In this document: positions 10,433-22,736 of the stretch, in pieces | Position numbering within the stretch: the first letter of the stretch is position 1 | Layout of the letters: every line of letters begins with the position of its first letter | Origin: Trametes villosa | Lineage: Eukaryota; Basidiomycota; Agaricomycetes; Polyporales; Polyporaceae | DNA length: 64,000 nt | Reading direction: 5' to 3' | Assembly: GCA_002964805.2 (NCBI GenBank) | Contig: PUDQ02000057.1 | Coordinates: 62,001-126,000 of the forward strand | The notes under the pieces: generated by a model | The model's input: only the letters and a program-made list of their open reading frames with translations | The model's database searches: none | Told to the model about the DNA's origin: nothing | Translations under genes and position numbers: made by a program

Positions 10433-11914
10433 CTACATCGTCACGTCTTCTGGGCCTGCATAGAGATTGCGGAACTCGGGGAGGATCTCGAGCGTTGGTT
10501 GGACCGTAGCGTGTGTGGGCCTGAGAAGGTTGACGATGTTCAGGTGGTGGTAGTGGACCTTGTAGCCGCGGAAGGTCAGCGACGTTCCCTTGATATCAAG
10601 GTCCTCCTGTGTGCAAGGGAGTGAGAGGACATGTAAGTACAACAGCGACAGCGCGCGTTCGCTCCACGTATCGACGTACCATAAATCGGTGCAGATGCCC
10701 CGCGACGAGCTCCACCAAGGTGGCGCGCATGAGCGGAACCGAGCTCGAATTCTGGCGCATCGACGAGCCAGAATTGGTGAGAACCGCCTTGACGGACTCG
10801 GACGACTGGTAGCCAGCAGCGTACTCGTGGAGCTGCTTTGGGCATACGTTTTGCCACGACTTGCGTCCGTCGATGAACTAGCCTTGCGTTAGCCTGTCTG
10901 AATGTTGTGGTACGGCCGTAGCACTCACGGAGAAACGAATGGTCAGCTTCTTGCCCTTGCGCGACCCACTAGGCGGCTCCGGAAAGCCAGGCCCCAGGGG
11001 GTCCATCAAACATAGAGCAAGAAGTTGGGGATCAAGGGCGAGTTGTGCTGGGAAGTTGACCTCCATGCACAGGAGCGGCAAGTCTGCGCGATACCCGTGC
11101 GCGCCATTGCCCGTGTACCTCTTTTGAAGGAGTGTCCACCTGTCGTCGATGAGGCCGGCGTCGAGGGCTGTATCGGCAGCAGGATCCGCTGCGAGGTCAT
11201 TCAGGGAGTAGGACCGCCGAGAGGACTGGTAGCCCCGCGAAGTGTTCATGCCATCGTTGAATGTCGTAGGGAGGCTGAGTTGCGGCGCTGGGTGTCTCGG
11301 CCGATAGCTGGCAGCGGTCGCAGCCTGACCCACGGGTGGCTCGTAGCCCAGCGAAGACACGAAGGTGGGAATGGGGGCAAGCCCCGGCGACTGTCGTATA
11401 TCTCCTTCGGGGCATCGCGGAACCTGGTTTGGGATGTCGGAATTGCTTTCTCGAAAGACAAAAGGTAGCACGCACCGTCCTGAGGGATTCCGAGCGAGCC
11501 TCACTGTCTATTTCGAGCATCCGATCTGCGGGATGGAACTGCGACGGTCCCGCTGAGAGCGTGTCCATCTGTCGACAACACATCAGAAGGCGCTTGAGAG
11601 GACATACATTGCACAGAGCTCACCATGGAAGCCTCGCAGGTCAAATTCTGGGCCACCCACAGTCCCCCGTGCATCTCGCGCACGTTGGCAAACTGTAGAA
11701 CCAGCAATCTATGAGTATGAAGGAGCAAGGATTCTATGCGACTCACATTCAGTTCGTCGAGGTTGCCCAAGTTGTTCTGAGATGAGCTACTGCTGACATG
11801 CGAGAATCCATCCGAGGGCTGACGTTCTTCTCGCACAATTCCGTGCTCGTAGTGTTGGTCGTGAAAGGTCACCCACTGACTGAACAGATCATCGTACGGC
11901 GGTAGGGAGGACAT
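10433..11914 (-). CDS. Unrecognised six-exon protein, family copy A (intact)
   Basis: Six exons (11914-11747, 11692-11624, 11568-11476, 11423-10929, 10877-10680, 10606-10433) all join in phase 0 and give 398 residues. I do not recognise the family. The N-terminal half is low-complexity, rich in Ser, Pro and Gln. The conserved core lies in the last three exons. Shared blocks are KKLTIRFS, the motif QLHEYAAGYQSSE, a PLMRATLVELVAGHLHRFM helix and a C-terminal block with GTSLTFRGYKVHYHHLNIV and TVQPTLEILPEFRNLY. No signal peptide is visible, so it is probably intracellular. Copies B (15448) and C (21373) share intron positions and these blocks. Possible roles, such as a regulator, are speculation. 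Confidence 0.7.
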
Positions 11915-14900
11915 TGTCTATCGCGAAGCCAGAAAAGGAGGATATTAGCATCGAGGGTTGCGATGTATACGCGCAGGGGTTCGGACCTTGTAACGTTGAT
12001 GGTGACAAGGTGCAGGCGGGAGCGAGGGCATCCGGTGGAGGGCCGTATGTCGGGAAATACAGATTGGGGGGCCTTTTAACCTGCGAGAGGGCCGCTATGT
12101 GGTGTGTCCGTGCCATAGGATATCTAGGAGGATGTCTGTACACTCGTCCCTCCGTCGAGCGGCGCGTCGTCCTCTAGGACGATATCCTACATGCCCCATG
12201 AATATCAGGATAACCGAGCTTCTGTGCGCATGAGATGCGTGGCGAGAGGTGCTGACCTTCGAGAGTAACCACCATGAGGCAGCCCGAGAGGGAAGGCTGG
12301 TGTGGCTGGGATATATCTTGCACGCATCGTGGGCGACGGCGAGGAGAAATTTGCGAAGGTCCCGGACCCGCGGGCACATAGGACTCTATGAGCCGCGGAT
12401 ATCTGGAAATGTGCCTGCCCACGTTGCGTGTGTTGCGGTTCGCGGCGTCGGAGTATACAAGGGGGTGAAGCGGCGCATCGGCTAGGAGAGTGTACCTGGT
12501 GCGGACGATGAACCACCATCACTCCGTCCCGCCGTGAGCTCGAGCCCATTTCCGAAGGGTGTTGCGCTACTGTAGAGATATCCGCCTCCAATTCCAGGTC
12601 ACGCAACGCGGAAAGCAAGAGCATAGGGGTAACACGAAGGTCCAAACCAGGCCTGCGAGCCTTAACGACTCTGCTTATGGGGCCAGCGGGAGCGCCGCTT
12701 ATTGGCACGGTGTGGGAAGCTGGGGTAAGGCGCCCCTCAATGCGACCACCGGTGGGGGACCGCAGACGCGGGCGGCATAACAGCTGCCGCCTTCACCATC
12801 TCTCTTTCCCGCTCTCCGCTCCGATAACATGCTCGCGATAACAAGCTCTCGCGCGCGATATCCCTCTACGAACTCGTCTCCGACCTTCCGTTCGCCGCAC
12901 GGCGCCTGCCAGTATCTGGATAGAATCAAAGACCCAGAAAACCACCGGAGTCAGGCGCGCTGGGGATACCGCGAGTACGTGCTTCAATTCTGTGTCTTGT
13001 GCTGCCACGCGCTTTCATTTCACCACCGCTCGCCACATGCGGTTGCCCGATTGCGCTCGGGCCCGCCGCTGCGGTCGTATATCCGCCGCCACGGAAGTAG
13101 CTCGAGAACCTGCAGAGAGCAGGACCGCCTTGATCTCTGATACCTCCGCGGCTACCGCCAAGTCTTGAGGCTTACGGCTGATGAGTTCACAAATCCACAA
13201 GCCAACCCTTGTAGATCGCTAGTATCCCAATCATCCGTATGCAGGTGATCAGGATAGAGCGAGAGCTCTCCAGGGACTGGAGGCGTGCGGACGGCGGACG
13301 ATGCGCGGACGAGGCAAGGCAGAGAGCGCGCCGCATGGCCATCTCAACCTTGTCTACGTCCCGAACCCGTCGCCATCCATGCCCACGGCGAAGCGTTCCG
13401 CGAAAATACGAACCGGTCCGCTCAATGGCCAGTTTTGCCTCAGCGAGAGAAACTAAGAAAGGTAATGGCGCATTCCGACTGTCGTGTTAGATTGGCAAGT
13501 GAACACCCAAAAGACGGTTAGACGGGCGCAGTGACGACATCTGCTGCCGCGTTACAGTGCGCCACTCCTCGCTCAACATTCAGGTATGCGTGCACTCCGT
13601 CTGCTATTCCGCTGTTGGTAACGGGTCAAGCTGCAGGGCGCCGCAACTCCTGAATGCAGCGAGGAGAATATTTTGTATGCGAGCCAGAGCGGCTCGTGCC
13701 CTGTTGTGGATAGGTTTATAGAGCATACTTACCAGCAACGCCGCCATATAGCACCAGTCGTGGCGAGCAAATAGGATGTTCTATCATGCTGCAGGGTCGG
13801 AGAATTTGTCGAAATAGTACGTCCGAGGGCCGCAGTCGCATTATGATGATAGGCTGAGGCGCTTTATGGATGGAAGGAAAGCCCTAGCTAAATCTATTGC
13901 AATCAAAGAGTCTGCAGCAGTTGAGAAGAGCGAGAGAGCAGTTGTGGACCCCGCCGAGGCGACGAAGGTACAGTTGTTGGAAAGTACTCCACCGTGACTG
14001 CACCGCAGCCTGGCGTTTAGGCGCTCATGGCGCTAACGAGACCGTCACCTTAGGGCCTGGTCGGCTGCCAAGTGACTAACAAACCGCCCCCGCCAAAATC
14101 TAGTCGCTAGCGACTACCGAGTTATGATCGGGCCGGAATGGTTATCACAGTCGGGGAGACCGTTCGGCGACGCGCCGTCCCGGGCGTTTAGGTGTCACTA
14201 TCGAGCGCCTAGGGGTCACCCGTTGTTCACCGACGTGCGCGTAGTGGCGCACGCGCGATACCTCGCATAGAGACATGCTACTGTTTTAATATACTGTGTA
14301 TTATCAATTCACTGTATAGCTTTTCCGAAACGTTTGGCGTACAGAGTGCTCCTCTAATCACGTCCGGAAGGTCGAATGTGCAAGATGATGGACTCGATGC
14401 GGTGAAGGCATCAAGTTTGGCTCGAGTAGGCCCTTTGAAGCCGACGCCACTGCCGAGCCGACATCAACATACGAATCCGAAGGCTCAGCGCTCAGGTGTC
14501 CTTCCATCCTCTCATGTCTCTCCTACAGTATACTAACACTCCCTTCTCATGCATATCACTTTACCCAGAAAGCGCCCCCCGGGATTTTTACGAGGGCACG
14601 ATCGTCCTTGGCACTGCATTGCCGTCCGCCGTGAGTCGCGATGCGAGTTCAAGTTGATATTACGGTTCAGCGCGTCAGCTGTAATCAAGATCACTGAGGA
14701 CATCCATTGCGAGCATTTTCTACAGCTAAACACAACACGAACATTACGGTGATTGTACGAGGCAAGTATACTCCCCGAGCGCAGAGGGAAGAGAACGAGT
14801 GAGGGATCCATCGGAGGCGCTTAGATCGACGCGCTTAGAGGTAGCGCGTCGGTGGTGCCGCTCGCGCTCCGGGAGGCCGTGAGCAAGCGAAGGAGCGGGG

Positions 14901-15447
14901 GAATCAGGTAGCGCAGAGAGAAGCGTGATAGGTGTAGATAGAGGGCGTTGCCTCGATAGAATGGGAATGAGACCAGACAACCAGCGACGCGCCGGCTAGC
15001 TGAGTACGAAGAAAGCGAAGGACGAGGGAGCGCGACACATCGATACGGTCGAAGGCGAGAGCGAGCCTGAGCGCGCACACGGGCGCGTGTCGAGAGTTGG
15101 ACGCCGGACGACGGAGTCGAACGCGGAAATAAAGGGAAAATACAATATGCGTTCGAGAGGTGCAATACGTTTATACAAGATAAGGCTAGTACATAGAGAA
15201 CCAAGGAGGCAGATGTACAGTAAACAAGAATGGGAGCGGGGACTCGTGAGAGGCGCGCGCCGCGCCGCGCTACGACGTGGGCTACCCGCGCGGCGAGAGC
15301 GTCCGTGTCGCGATACACAACGATGCCGTGCGCGACGGCTCGGTCAAACGGGGGAAAGGAGATTACAAACTGCACGTGCAATATAGGGTACGGGAAGAGA
15401 GGAGACACTGGCACTCGGAAATCTCGATTCGGACTACCCATCGTCGC
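11915..15447. other. Long duplicated non-coding tract upstream of copy A
   Basis: No gene is supported in 3.5 kb. Blocks recur upstream of copies B and C: a GCCGCT...CACGGTGTGGGAAGCT block (12675-12735, compare 17618-17665 and 22910-22970) and a TGCAGCAGTT...AGAGCGAGAG block (13905-13960, compare 24135-24180). An AT-rich patch lies at 14280-14330. A 206-codon open frame at 14821-15441 on the minus strand has unusual composition and no relative in the window, so it is not called. Confidence 0.5.
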
Positions 15448-16903
15448 CTACACCCCGGTCTGGCCACCGTAGAGGTAGCGGAACTTGGGGAGAATCATGA
15501 GCGTCGGCTGGACCGCAGCTTCAGTAGGCTTGAACAGGTCGACGATCATCAGGTGATTATAGTCAACCGGGTAGCCGCGGAAGGTCAACGGAGTTCCTCC
15601 GCCGGCGAGCTCCTTCTGCGAGTGGAGGGAAGTAACAAGTAAGTACAGCACACCGCGTTGGATTCGCGCCATAGCTCACCATGAAGCGAGACAGATGCTC
15701 CGCAACGAGCTCTACTAAGGTGACACGCATGAGCGGGATCGGCTTCGAGCTCTTGCGCTTCGGGTCGCGAAGCAGGGCTTCTCTGGCGGCCTCGGACGAC
15801 TGGTGGCGAGCAGCGTAGTCGCGCAACTGCTTAGGGCGTTCGTTCTGCAACACCTCGTTTCCAACAATGAACTAGCCCGATGTCAGCTTGCCGTAGATTA
15901 TCAAATATAGATACCACTCACTGCAAGACGGACGGTGAGCTTCTTGGCCTCGCGCGTGACCTTCTCGCCCTCGCATTCAACCAACTCCAGCGGAAAACCA
16001 GAGTCCAGAGGGTTTGCCAAGGAGTCGGCGAGAGGTTTGGGGGATAGCGCGTCTTTAGCCGGAATGTTGACCTCCATGGGCTTGGGCGGCTGGCTTGGCT
16101 GATAGTCGCGCCCATGTCTCCCCGTGAACGGCTCTTGAGGGAGTATCCACTGCTTCTCTATGGCAGGATCGTCGACACCTGCATCGGCGGCAGGCTCCGT
16201 TGTGACAACAGCGAGGGAGTGGCCAGGTTGATGATACTGAGAGCCCTGCATGGTGTTCGTCCCATCGTCGGACGTCGTGAGTGGGCTGAATTGCGGCTCT
16301 TGTTGCAGCTGGTTGCCGGCGGGGAGCGTCCACTGATCCACAGTAAGCCCCTCGTGCAGGGGGACGGAAGACGGCGAGGAATAAGAAGATGAATACGGCG
16401 ACTCGGAGTATTGGGGGGTATGTTCGACGGCCGGGACCTAGATTGGGATTTTAGAGCTAATCGCCGTGAAGACGGGGGATCGCGCTGACCTGTGAGACGC
16501 CCAATTGAGCATTTCCGCCGCTGTCGAGCGTTCCGTCCGGGGAGGAATAGTACAACGAAGTGCTCGGCGAGAGCATGCCCATCTAGCAACAAGGGGTCAG
16601 CAGGAGCACGAGTGGGAGTATGCTACGGAGCATTCACCGTGGTAGGTTCGTTGGGCAGCGCGTGGCTTTGCCACGACGCATAGGGGATTCCCTGCACTTC
16701 TCCGGACTGCAAGCCCGTAGTCTGTGAGTATAGAGGCACAGCAATTCGTCAAGTTGACATCGCATATTCTCAAACGGAATACTGACTGGCCAGAGTCCAC
16801 CCGCGGGCTGCCATTCTTCACCCATGGATTCATCCCCACACTCTAAGCCCTCCCAGATCCCGTCCTCGTCGACGTACTCGCTGTACAGGGGTTGGGAGGA
16901 CAT
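15448..16903 (-). CDS. Unrecognised six-exon protein, family copy B, first intron damaged
   Basis: Exons 3 to 6 splice cleanly with the same phases as copy A. They carry the conserved blocks KKLTVRLA, RPKQLRDYAARHQSSEAA, PLMRVTLVELVAEHLSRFM, PLTFRGYPVDYNHLMIVDL and TVQPTLMILPKFRYLY, ending at the stop at 15448. The first exon starts MSSQPLYSEY at 16903 and runs to the LDEL motif, as in copy A. There the intron donor (GTGAGT in copy A) is missing: the sequence reads GAATTGCTGTGCC and no phase-compatible GT donor was found. Either the protein starts from a later exon (ATG of exon 3) or the gene is recently broken. Function unknown. Confidence 0.6.
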
Positions 16904-19481
16904 TGTCTGACACAACAGCTAGACAAGCAGGATGTCAGCCCTGCATGCTCCGATGTAGAAGCGTAGGGTATCGCACCTTCGAACTTTGGGTATGGAAAGG
17001 TGGAGGTAGGAGGACGGTTCACGATTCCCGTAGAGCGCAAACGGTCGAACAGTTATAAGCAAACGTGGGGGGATATCTGGGGCGATATCCCTGTACGAAT
17101 TGGGGGCTGGGCGTTCTGGAGGTCGGTGCATCGGACGGCCAGCTGCTCCGAGATAGCAGAACATGAAGTACCAATGTGCAGTAGGGGCAGCGAAGCCGCC
17201 GTCAAACTTTCATAAGAAGAAGCCCGCCACGGTCGCTGGATGCGGTGTTCGTCGCATTGTGCGCGCCTGACGGGACTTCCTCCGACGTGCTGCCCGGTCT
17301 CCTCGCGGACTTTCAGGACGCCCTTGACTGTGGTGTCCGTAGATATCCAGAGGAGCGCGCGCACGTGTTGTGCAAACTGACGTTTGCGGCGTAGAACTCG
17401 TATGGTGGAGGATAGCCCGGCGAGTCGGGTAGGAGAGTGTACCTGGTGCGACGAACGATGAGTCGCTACCATCCTGCCGGGGCGCCTATCCACGCAGAAC
17501 GTCGCGTGGCGGTTGAGATATCTAGCTCCCCTTCAAGCCGCGGAGAGGGGAGAAGCAAGGGCAAGGGGTGAACCAGAAGGACCAGATCAGACCTACGAGA
17601 TGCAAAACGTCTTTTAAGGGAACGGCGGGAGTGCCGCTCGTTGATGGGAAGCTGAGGCAGAGCGCCTCTCCGCGCGACGAGCGACGAGCGGTGTATGTAG
17701 CAGGATAGCGAGCGTGGACGTGATATCCGCCACGCTTCTTCTCTTTCCCTCTCTGCGCTCGCGAGATCCCGCTGCAAGTTCGCGGCGGCCCTTCCGCCTA
17801 CCGTAAGGCGTCGACCCGCGTCTGGATACCACTGGATCCTCGGAGCACCGCTAGTGCGCCGGGGATATCTCCAGCGCGCACTACTTATTCTGGGTTGTAT
17901 CCTGCTACGCGCTTTTAATTATCCAACTTATCGCCGTAAGCGGTTGCCCAAGCGCGCTCATGCGTGCTGTAACGGTATCATGATATGGCGCAGCAGCAGC
18001 AATCCGCAGACATGCGGAGGAGGTACGCTGTAAGTCAGAACATCTGGCTTCGGAGACCATGGTCGAATCTCGGAGTGAGATCTCACGACAGACGGGTTGC
18101 TACAACCTGTATATGGCCATCTGACATTGCGGCGCGGCCACTCGTGATAGCGTATTTACGGGTGTCCTGGATAGAGCGCAGGATCTCTAGCCACTAGGGG
18201 CGTCAGGATAGCGGACGAGGCGCGGACAAGGCAAGGCTGAGGGCGACCATCTGCACCCTCAGTCTTGCCAATCTACCCTCAAATTTTGGCACCATCCGTG
18301 TCCACGGCAAAGCAGGCTTCACAGATCAAACACGGATAAAGACAATGTGCACTTTTCGACTACGTTAGATTGGCAGATGAATTCCTGAAGGACAGTTCGT
18401 GGTGTCACCTGCTGCCGGATGGCAGAGCACAAGTTGTCGCTCGTATTCAGGAGACAGATGATCAAGAGAACAGGGGAAGTATGCGTACACCGGTCTGCTC
18501 ATATCGTATTGAAAGCACCTCCAAACGCAAGGCCCCGCAGATCTGAACGCATTGAGGAAGATACCCTTGTAAGACGAGCAGTGACACTACTCGTGCAACG
18601 TTGCCGGTAGCAAATATGAAGAAGGTGCTCACTGGAAAGATCATGGTGCACACATACTCATGCTAGCAAGGGTTCTGTCGATCATGCTGTGATGCAAGGA
18701 TCCGCGAGAAAGTTTGCCAGCCGAGTTGAGTCAATCGCCAGTATGATAGCCGCGAAGTTTTGAGGACGAGAAGTGGACACGAGCTTGTTCTCGTAGGCTG
18801 GAGCATACAAACTCGTCAAAGAGCCAGAGAGGAGACTACGCAAGAGAACTGAGTAGGTGTAGTTGAGTGACGCGGAGCGAGTGAATGGTCGCGCGCGTGC
18901 CAGCACCGAGGCTGTGGCGGGCCACGTGTAGCCACATTCCTTTTCCGGATGAGCGCTCGCTGAGTTTCCGCGGAGTGCTGATCAAGCGCTGGTCCCGAGC
19001 GAGGCTCTCTCTCACCCTTAGACCTTAGTTCGAACGCTCCTCACTCTTTCACTCTCTCCCTTGCTTATGGATCTAGACATCTGTGTCGCGCATCATATCT
19101 TCGTCTTGTACACGCCAGGAGCCGCTAGTCAGGGGATCCATGCGGGCTTCGAGCTACGCCCTGCATCTTCGGTTGATCTTAGCCTACGTGCTAGATCGAG
19201 GTCTCAGCCCAGATCGCACCAGTTGACTTCGTGTCCTGCTCCAAAACGGTACGTGGCGTCATCTATAAGAATGTGTCTATCTTGTATATACTCTGATTCA
19301 AGTCAAACCGGCAGACACAGGCTCTTACCTGCGGGCTGAATGGCGTCAAACGCTGCGGTCCTTTCCGTAGGGTCAACTGCCAGGCGAAACCGTATACGCG
19401 ATTGTACGCCCGCTCCCAATGTAAACTTTCTTTTTTGAGTGCCTGTTCTCAGCGCACGGCTCGTCGAAGTACCTGATATAG
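16904..19481. other. Upstream tract of copy B and unassigned sequence
   Basis: From 17055 to about 18250 this parallels the tracts upstream of copies A and C. From 18250 to 19481 no exon, repeat or regulatory motif could be supported; this includes the poorly conserved region just before the hydrolase pseudogene. Confidence 0.5.
17055..17500. repeat. Segmental duplicate shared with 22278-22735
   Basis: About 440 bp upstream of copy B are nearly identical to 22278-22735 upstream of copy C, with only scattered differences and one internal stretch near 17340-17400 that differs more. It contains the inverted repeat GGATATC-tggggc-GATATCC at 17071-17090. Confidence 0.85.
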
Positions 19482-20480
19482 CCCGGGCGAGGTTTATTGC
19501 TCCGACATCCCGAGGACTCGACGGCATTCCGATAATGGGAAACTTTCCGATTCGGACGACGACGTACGCGCGCTGCTCGCGCAAGCACACACCATGTAGG
19601 CGAAGGACAACGAGCTCTGGCGGCGCTGCGTCCGCGGTCCGAATGGTGAGCACCTGTGGTACGTCGGGACGGCCCAATAGCGCGGGACGTCGTTGCCCTT
19701 GCAGTCGCGCTCAATGGCCCCGATGCACAGTTGAACTATATGGGCTTTTCGTACGGGGCAACACTGGGACAATGGCCCATCAACATAAAGTATTGTTAGC
19801 GTATTCACCTGGCCGCTCTCAAATCATACGCCGACCAATAGTGTTGCCTGAGGTAAGCAAGCGGCGCTCGACCTACTTATAGTAAACACTGACTCGGATC
19901 CATTACCGCCTCTGTAGCGTGTTGGACACTTTATCGTCGACGGCGTCCAGTAGTAGCCTTTCTCTGGAGCGCACGCTGGCTCACCCGGTACAGTTGTAGA
20001 CATCTCACGAACTCGCTGACGCCAACAAGGTTTACGAAGATTTCGTTACATACTGCGCACTCGCCTGCCCCATAGGCCGCCCAATCTCGACCGCCCCGGG
20101 ACAGTCCGCGGCGGACATCGACGCAATGATCCAGGCACTCATAAAGCAGGCGCACGATGCCTCAGCCGCGAACGCTACTGCGGTTCCCCTGAACTGTATA
20201 AGTGTCCGCCGTGCGTGAGTGCCCTGTTCGCGAATAGTGGCGTTGTTGACGGCTTATGCAACTATTCACTTCTTGCTAGTGATAAAAAACGCGATTGGGG
20301 CGGTGGTCTGCGCGAACACGACATGGCCCCAGCTGCCTATGCTCAGCTCGCAAGGCGGCTTCCGCATCCTAACCGCTACCACCAGCGTACCTGTCCGAGT
20401 TACAGCTTCCTGATAGACCGGGACCAATCTGACGATAAGTCCGCGTTCACAGTGCGCGTGGAGGATCGCATCTCCTACCA
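19482..20480 (+). pseudogene. Decayed TAP-like hydrolase gene
   Basis: Five exon-like blocks match the intact hydrolase at 25357: exon 4 (from 19482, including YMGFSYGAT with the nucleophile elbow), exon 6 (near 19920), exon 7 (20000-20215), exon 8 (20285-20400) and the start of exon 9 (20444-20480). Stops and frame changes interrupt them; for example TAG replaces CAG near 19596, and another stop lies near 19678. Exons 1-3 and 10-13 were not found. The order and spacing show an old processed-by-decay copy, not a retrocopy, because intron sequences remain. Confidence 0.8.
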
Positions 20481-20924
20481 GGTACGCAGCCTTCACTTAT
20501 CCCATTCACAGCGAGCTGAGCGATTGCGTGAGGTATGCAGAGAGCGATTGCCAAGTTGCGTTTGCTCATGTTTCGCATGCACGCCACCGACATAAAATAT
20601 GAGGATCAGCATAGCATCCCGCAAGCCGAGGATCTAGTCATCCTGCGCAAGTTCAGGGCTGATTAACTCGCGTTCTGGGTTCGCGCATCGCCGAGGCCGT
20701 CAGAACGCTGGAGCATCTGTCTCTCCGCATCTGGAACAAAGAGGTACACTGGCGCATCGCACGCGCGGCCAAGGGTGCGTCGTATTACACCCGTCTCAAT
20801 TCCAAGAGAGGGCAGTGCCGTCACGGTCGTGCAGGCAGAATGCATCTCGTGGTACAAGGCGGCGGAGCATGCCCCGATGGTTAGTGAGGAGGAGCGATCC
20901 TTGGATATACGCAGGGCCATGGCT
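20481..20924. other. Unassigned, no gene seen
   Basis: This lies between the hydrolase pseudogene and the zinc-finger relic. No exon was supported. Confidence 0.45.
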
Positions 20925-21045
20925 GTGGATCGCAGTCGTAGCAGCTTCAATGCATGCTCGAGTTGTCCTTGTGTTGCTCGAGAGCGCGCTCGTTCGGTCC
21001 GCACCAGCGAGCGGATCGTTCGCAGGAACACATTCTTCCCTGATA
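20925..21045 (-). pseudogene. Decayed fragment of the C2H2 zinc-finger gene
   Basis: On the minus strand from ATG 21033 the frame reads MCSCERSARWCGPNERALEQH and then KDNSSMH. It matches the first finger of the gene at 9193-10129 (MSFCERCDRWFGSERALEQH). The second finger cysteine is Ser and the core aromatic residue is Cys, so the finger could not fold normally. Similarity ends near 20925. Confidence 0.75.
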
Positions 21046-21372
21046 TCCACGAGACCTTCGTGAGGGCGCCGGATACTGTGGTCGAAAGCGACTGTAATCA
21101 CTGGTACCTTGGCTTGTGGTATAAGTGCAAGGGACGGGCGTCGATAACACGTCTTTCTCGGTTGTTTGGATATGGTACACGTGATGGTATGGCACACGTA
21201 ATATTGTACACGTAATGGAGCAACTCGAGCCTAGCAGTCTAGCACTGTGGCGAGCGATGCGAGTTAGGACTAACAAATCAATCAGACGGAGAATGTACAT
21301 GCCGGATGTAGCGCAGCCTCTCCCCTCCCGTCCAAACCCTGCGAATTGAGATGTCGCCTACACCACGCCAAC
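21046..21372. other. Intergenic, no gene seen
   Basis: No exon or repeat was recognised between the zinc-finger relic and family copy C. Confidence 0.45.
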
Positions 21373-22270
21373 CTAACCAACGTAGAGGTCGCGACTCCCG
21401 CGGGCAATCATGAGCGTGGGCTGGACCGTAGCGCGAGTAGGCCTGCGAAGGTCGACGATCATCACGTCCTGGTAGTGAACCGGACGTCCGCGGAAGGTCA
21501 ACGGAGTTCTTTTGTCGGCGAGCTCCTTCTGCGAGTGGAGGAAAGTGACAGGTAAGTACAACGTAGCGCGTCAGATTCCGGCGCGCCATAGCTCACCATG
21601 AAGTTGAGCAGCTGCTCCGCAACGAGCTCCGCCAAGGTGATACGCATAAGCGGGATCGGCTTCGAGGTCTTGCGCTTCGGAACACGAAGCAGAGCCTTTC
21701 TGGCGGCCTCGGACGACTGGTGGCGAGCAGCGTACTCGTTGAATTGCTTAGGCCTGTCGTTCTGCCGCACGTCGTCTCCACAGATAAACTAGCCCGATGT
21801 CAGCCTGTCGCAGATTATCAAACATAGACACCACTCACTGCAAGACGGACGGTGAACTTCTTGCCCTCACGTGTCATCTTCTCGCCCTCGCTCGACACAC
21901 CTAAGTCTAGCGTGAAGCCAGGGGCCAAGGGGTCCGACATGTACGCGGCGAGAAACTCGGAGTCCCGTGCCAGTTGCGCCAGGATGTTGACCTTCATGGG
22001 CTCAGGTGACTGGCTTGCCTGCCCCTCGGGTACGTTCTCCCCCGCGAACGTCTTTTGAGGGATAATCCAGTCCTCGTCGATGGCGGGAATGTAGTAGTCC
22101 CCTACATCGGCGGCAGGTTCCGTCGTGAAGGGACCGAGGAGGTCGCCCAGTAGAGAAGAGTGGTCGTTCTGCATGGCTCTCGTGCCGTCGTCGAACGTCG
22201 GTCGGGGAGGAAGTTGTGAGGTCGGAGTGGGGTGGTTGTTGGCTGTGATACGAGAACATCCCGAGAGCTC
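21373..22270 (-). pseudogene. Unrecognised family copy C, 5' exons lost
   Basis: The last three exons of the family are intact, with normal splice sites: the exon ending KKFTVRLA, the exon containing RPKQFNEYAARHQSSEAA and PLMRITLAELVAEQLLNFM, and the last exon with PLTFRGRPVHYQDVMIVDL, stopping at 21373. Exons 1-3 and the start of exon 4 are absent. Instead, exon 4 is fused near 22270 to the promoter-proximal tract that lies upstream of copy B (17055-17500). This is best explained by a deletion or unequal recombination. A fused open frame continues into the tract to 22399, but its start is not credible. Confidence 0.7.
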
Positions 22271-22277
22271 GAGGGGT

Positions 22278-22735
22278 ATAAGCGAACTTGAAGGAGGATA
22301 TCTGGGGCGATATCCCTGTACGAATTGGGGGCTGGGCGTTCTGGAGGTCGGTGCATCGGACGGCCAGCTACTCCGGGATAGCAGAACATGAGGTACCAAT
22401 GTGCAGTAGGGGCAGCGAAGCCGCCGTCAAACTTTTACAAGAAGCCCGCCACGGTGGCTGGATGCGGTGTTCGTCGCATTGTGCGCGCCTGACGGGACTT
22501 CCTCCGACGTGCTGCCCGATCTCCTCGCGGACCTTCAGGACGCCCTTGACTGTAACGGCCCGCGAATATTCAGGGGTGTGCGCGCACACATTGTGCACAC
22601 TGCCGTTCGCGATGTCGGACTCGTACGGTGGAGGATAGCCCGGCGAGTCGGGTAGGAGAGAGTACCTGGTGCGACGAACGATGAGTCGCTACCATCCTGC
22701 CGGGGCGCCTATCCACGCAGAACGTCGCGTCGCCG
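22278..22735. repeat. Segmental duplicate shared with 17055-17500
   Basis: Nearly identical to the tract upstream of copy B, including the GGATATC inverted repeat at 22296-22315. The high identity implies a recent duplication or gene conversion. Confidence 0.85.
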
Positions 22736-22736
22736 T

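Noticed and set aside
14821..15441. 206-codon minus-strand open frame
   Set aside because: Arg/Leu/Ser-rich, no splice partner, no relative in the duplicated tracts upstream of copies B and C; it lies in GC-rich sequence where chance frames are long.
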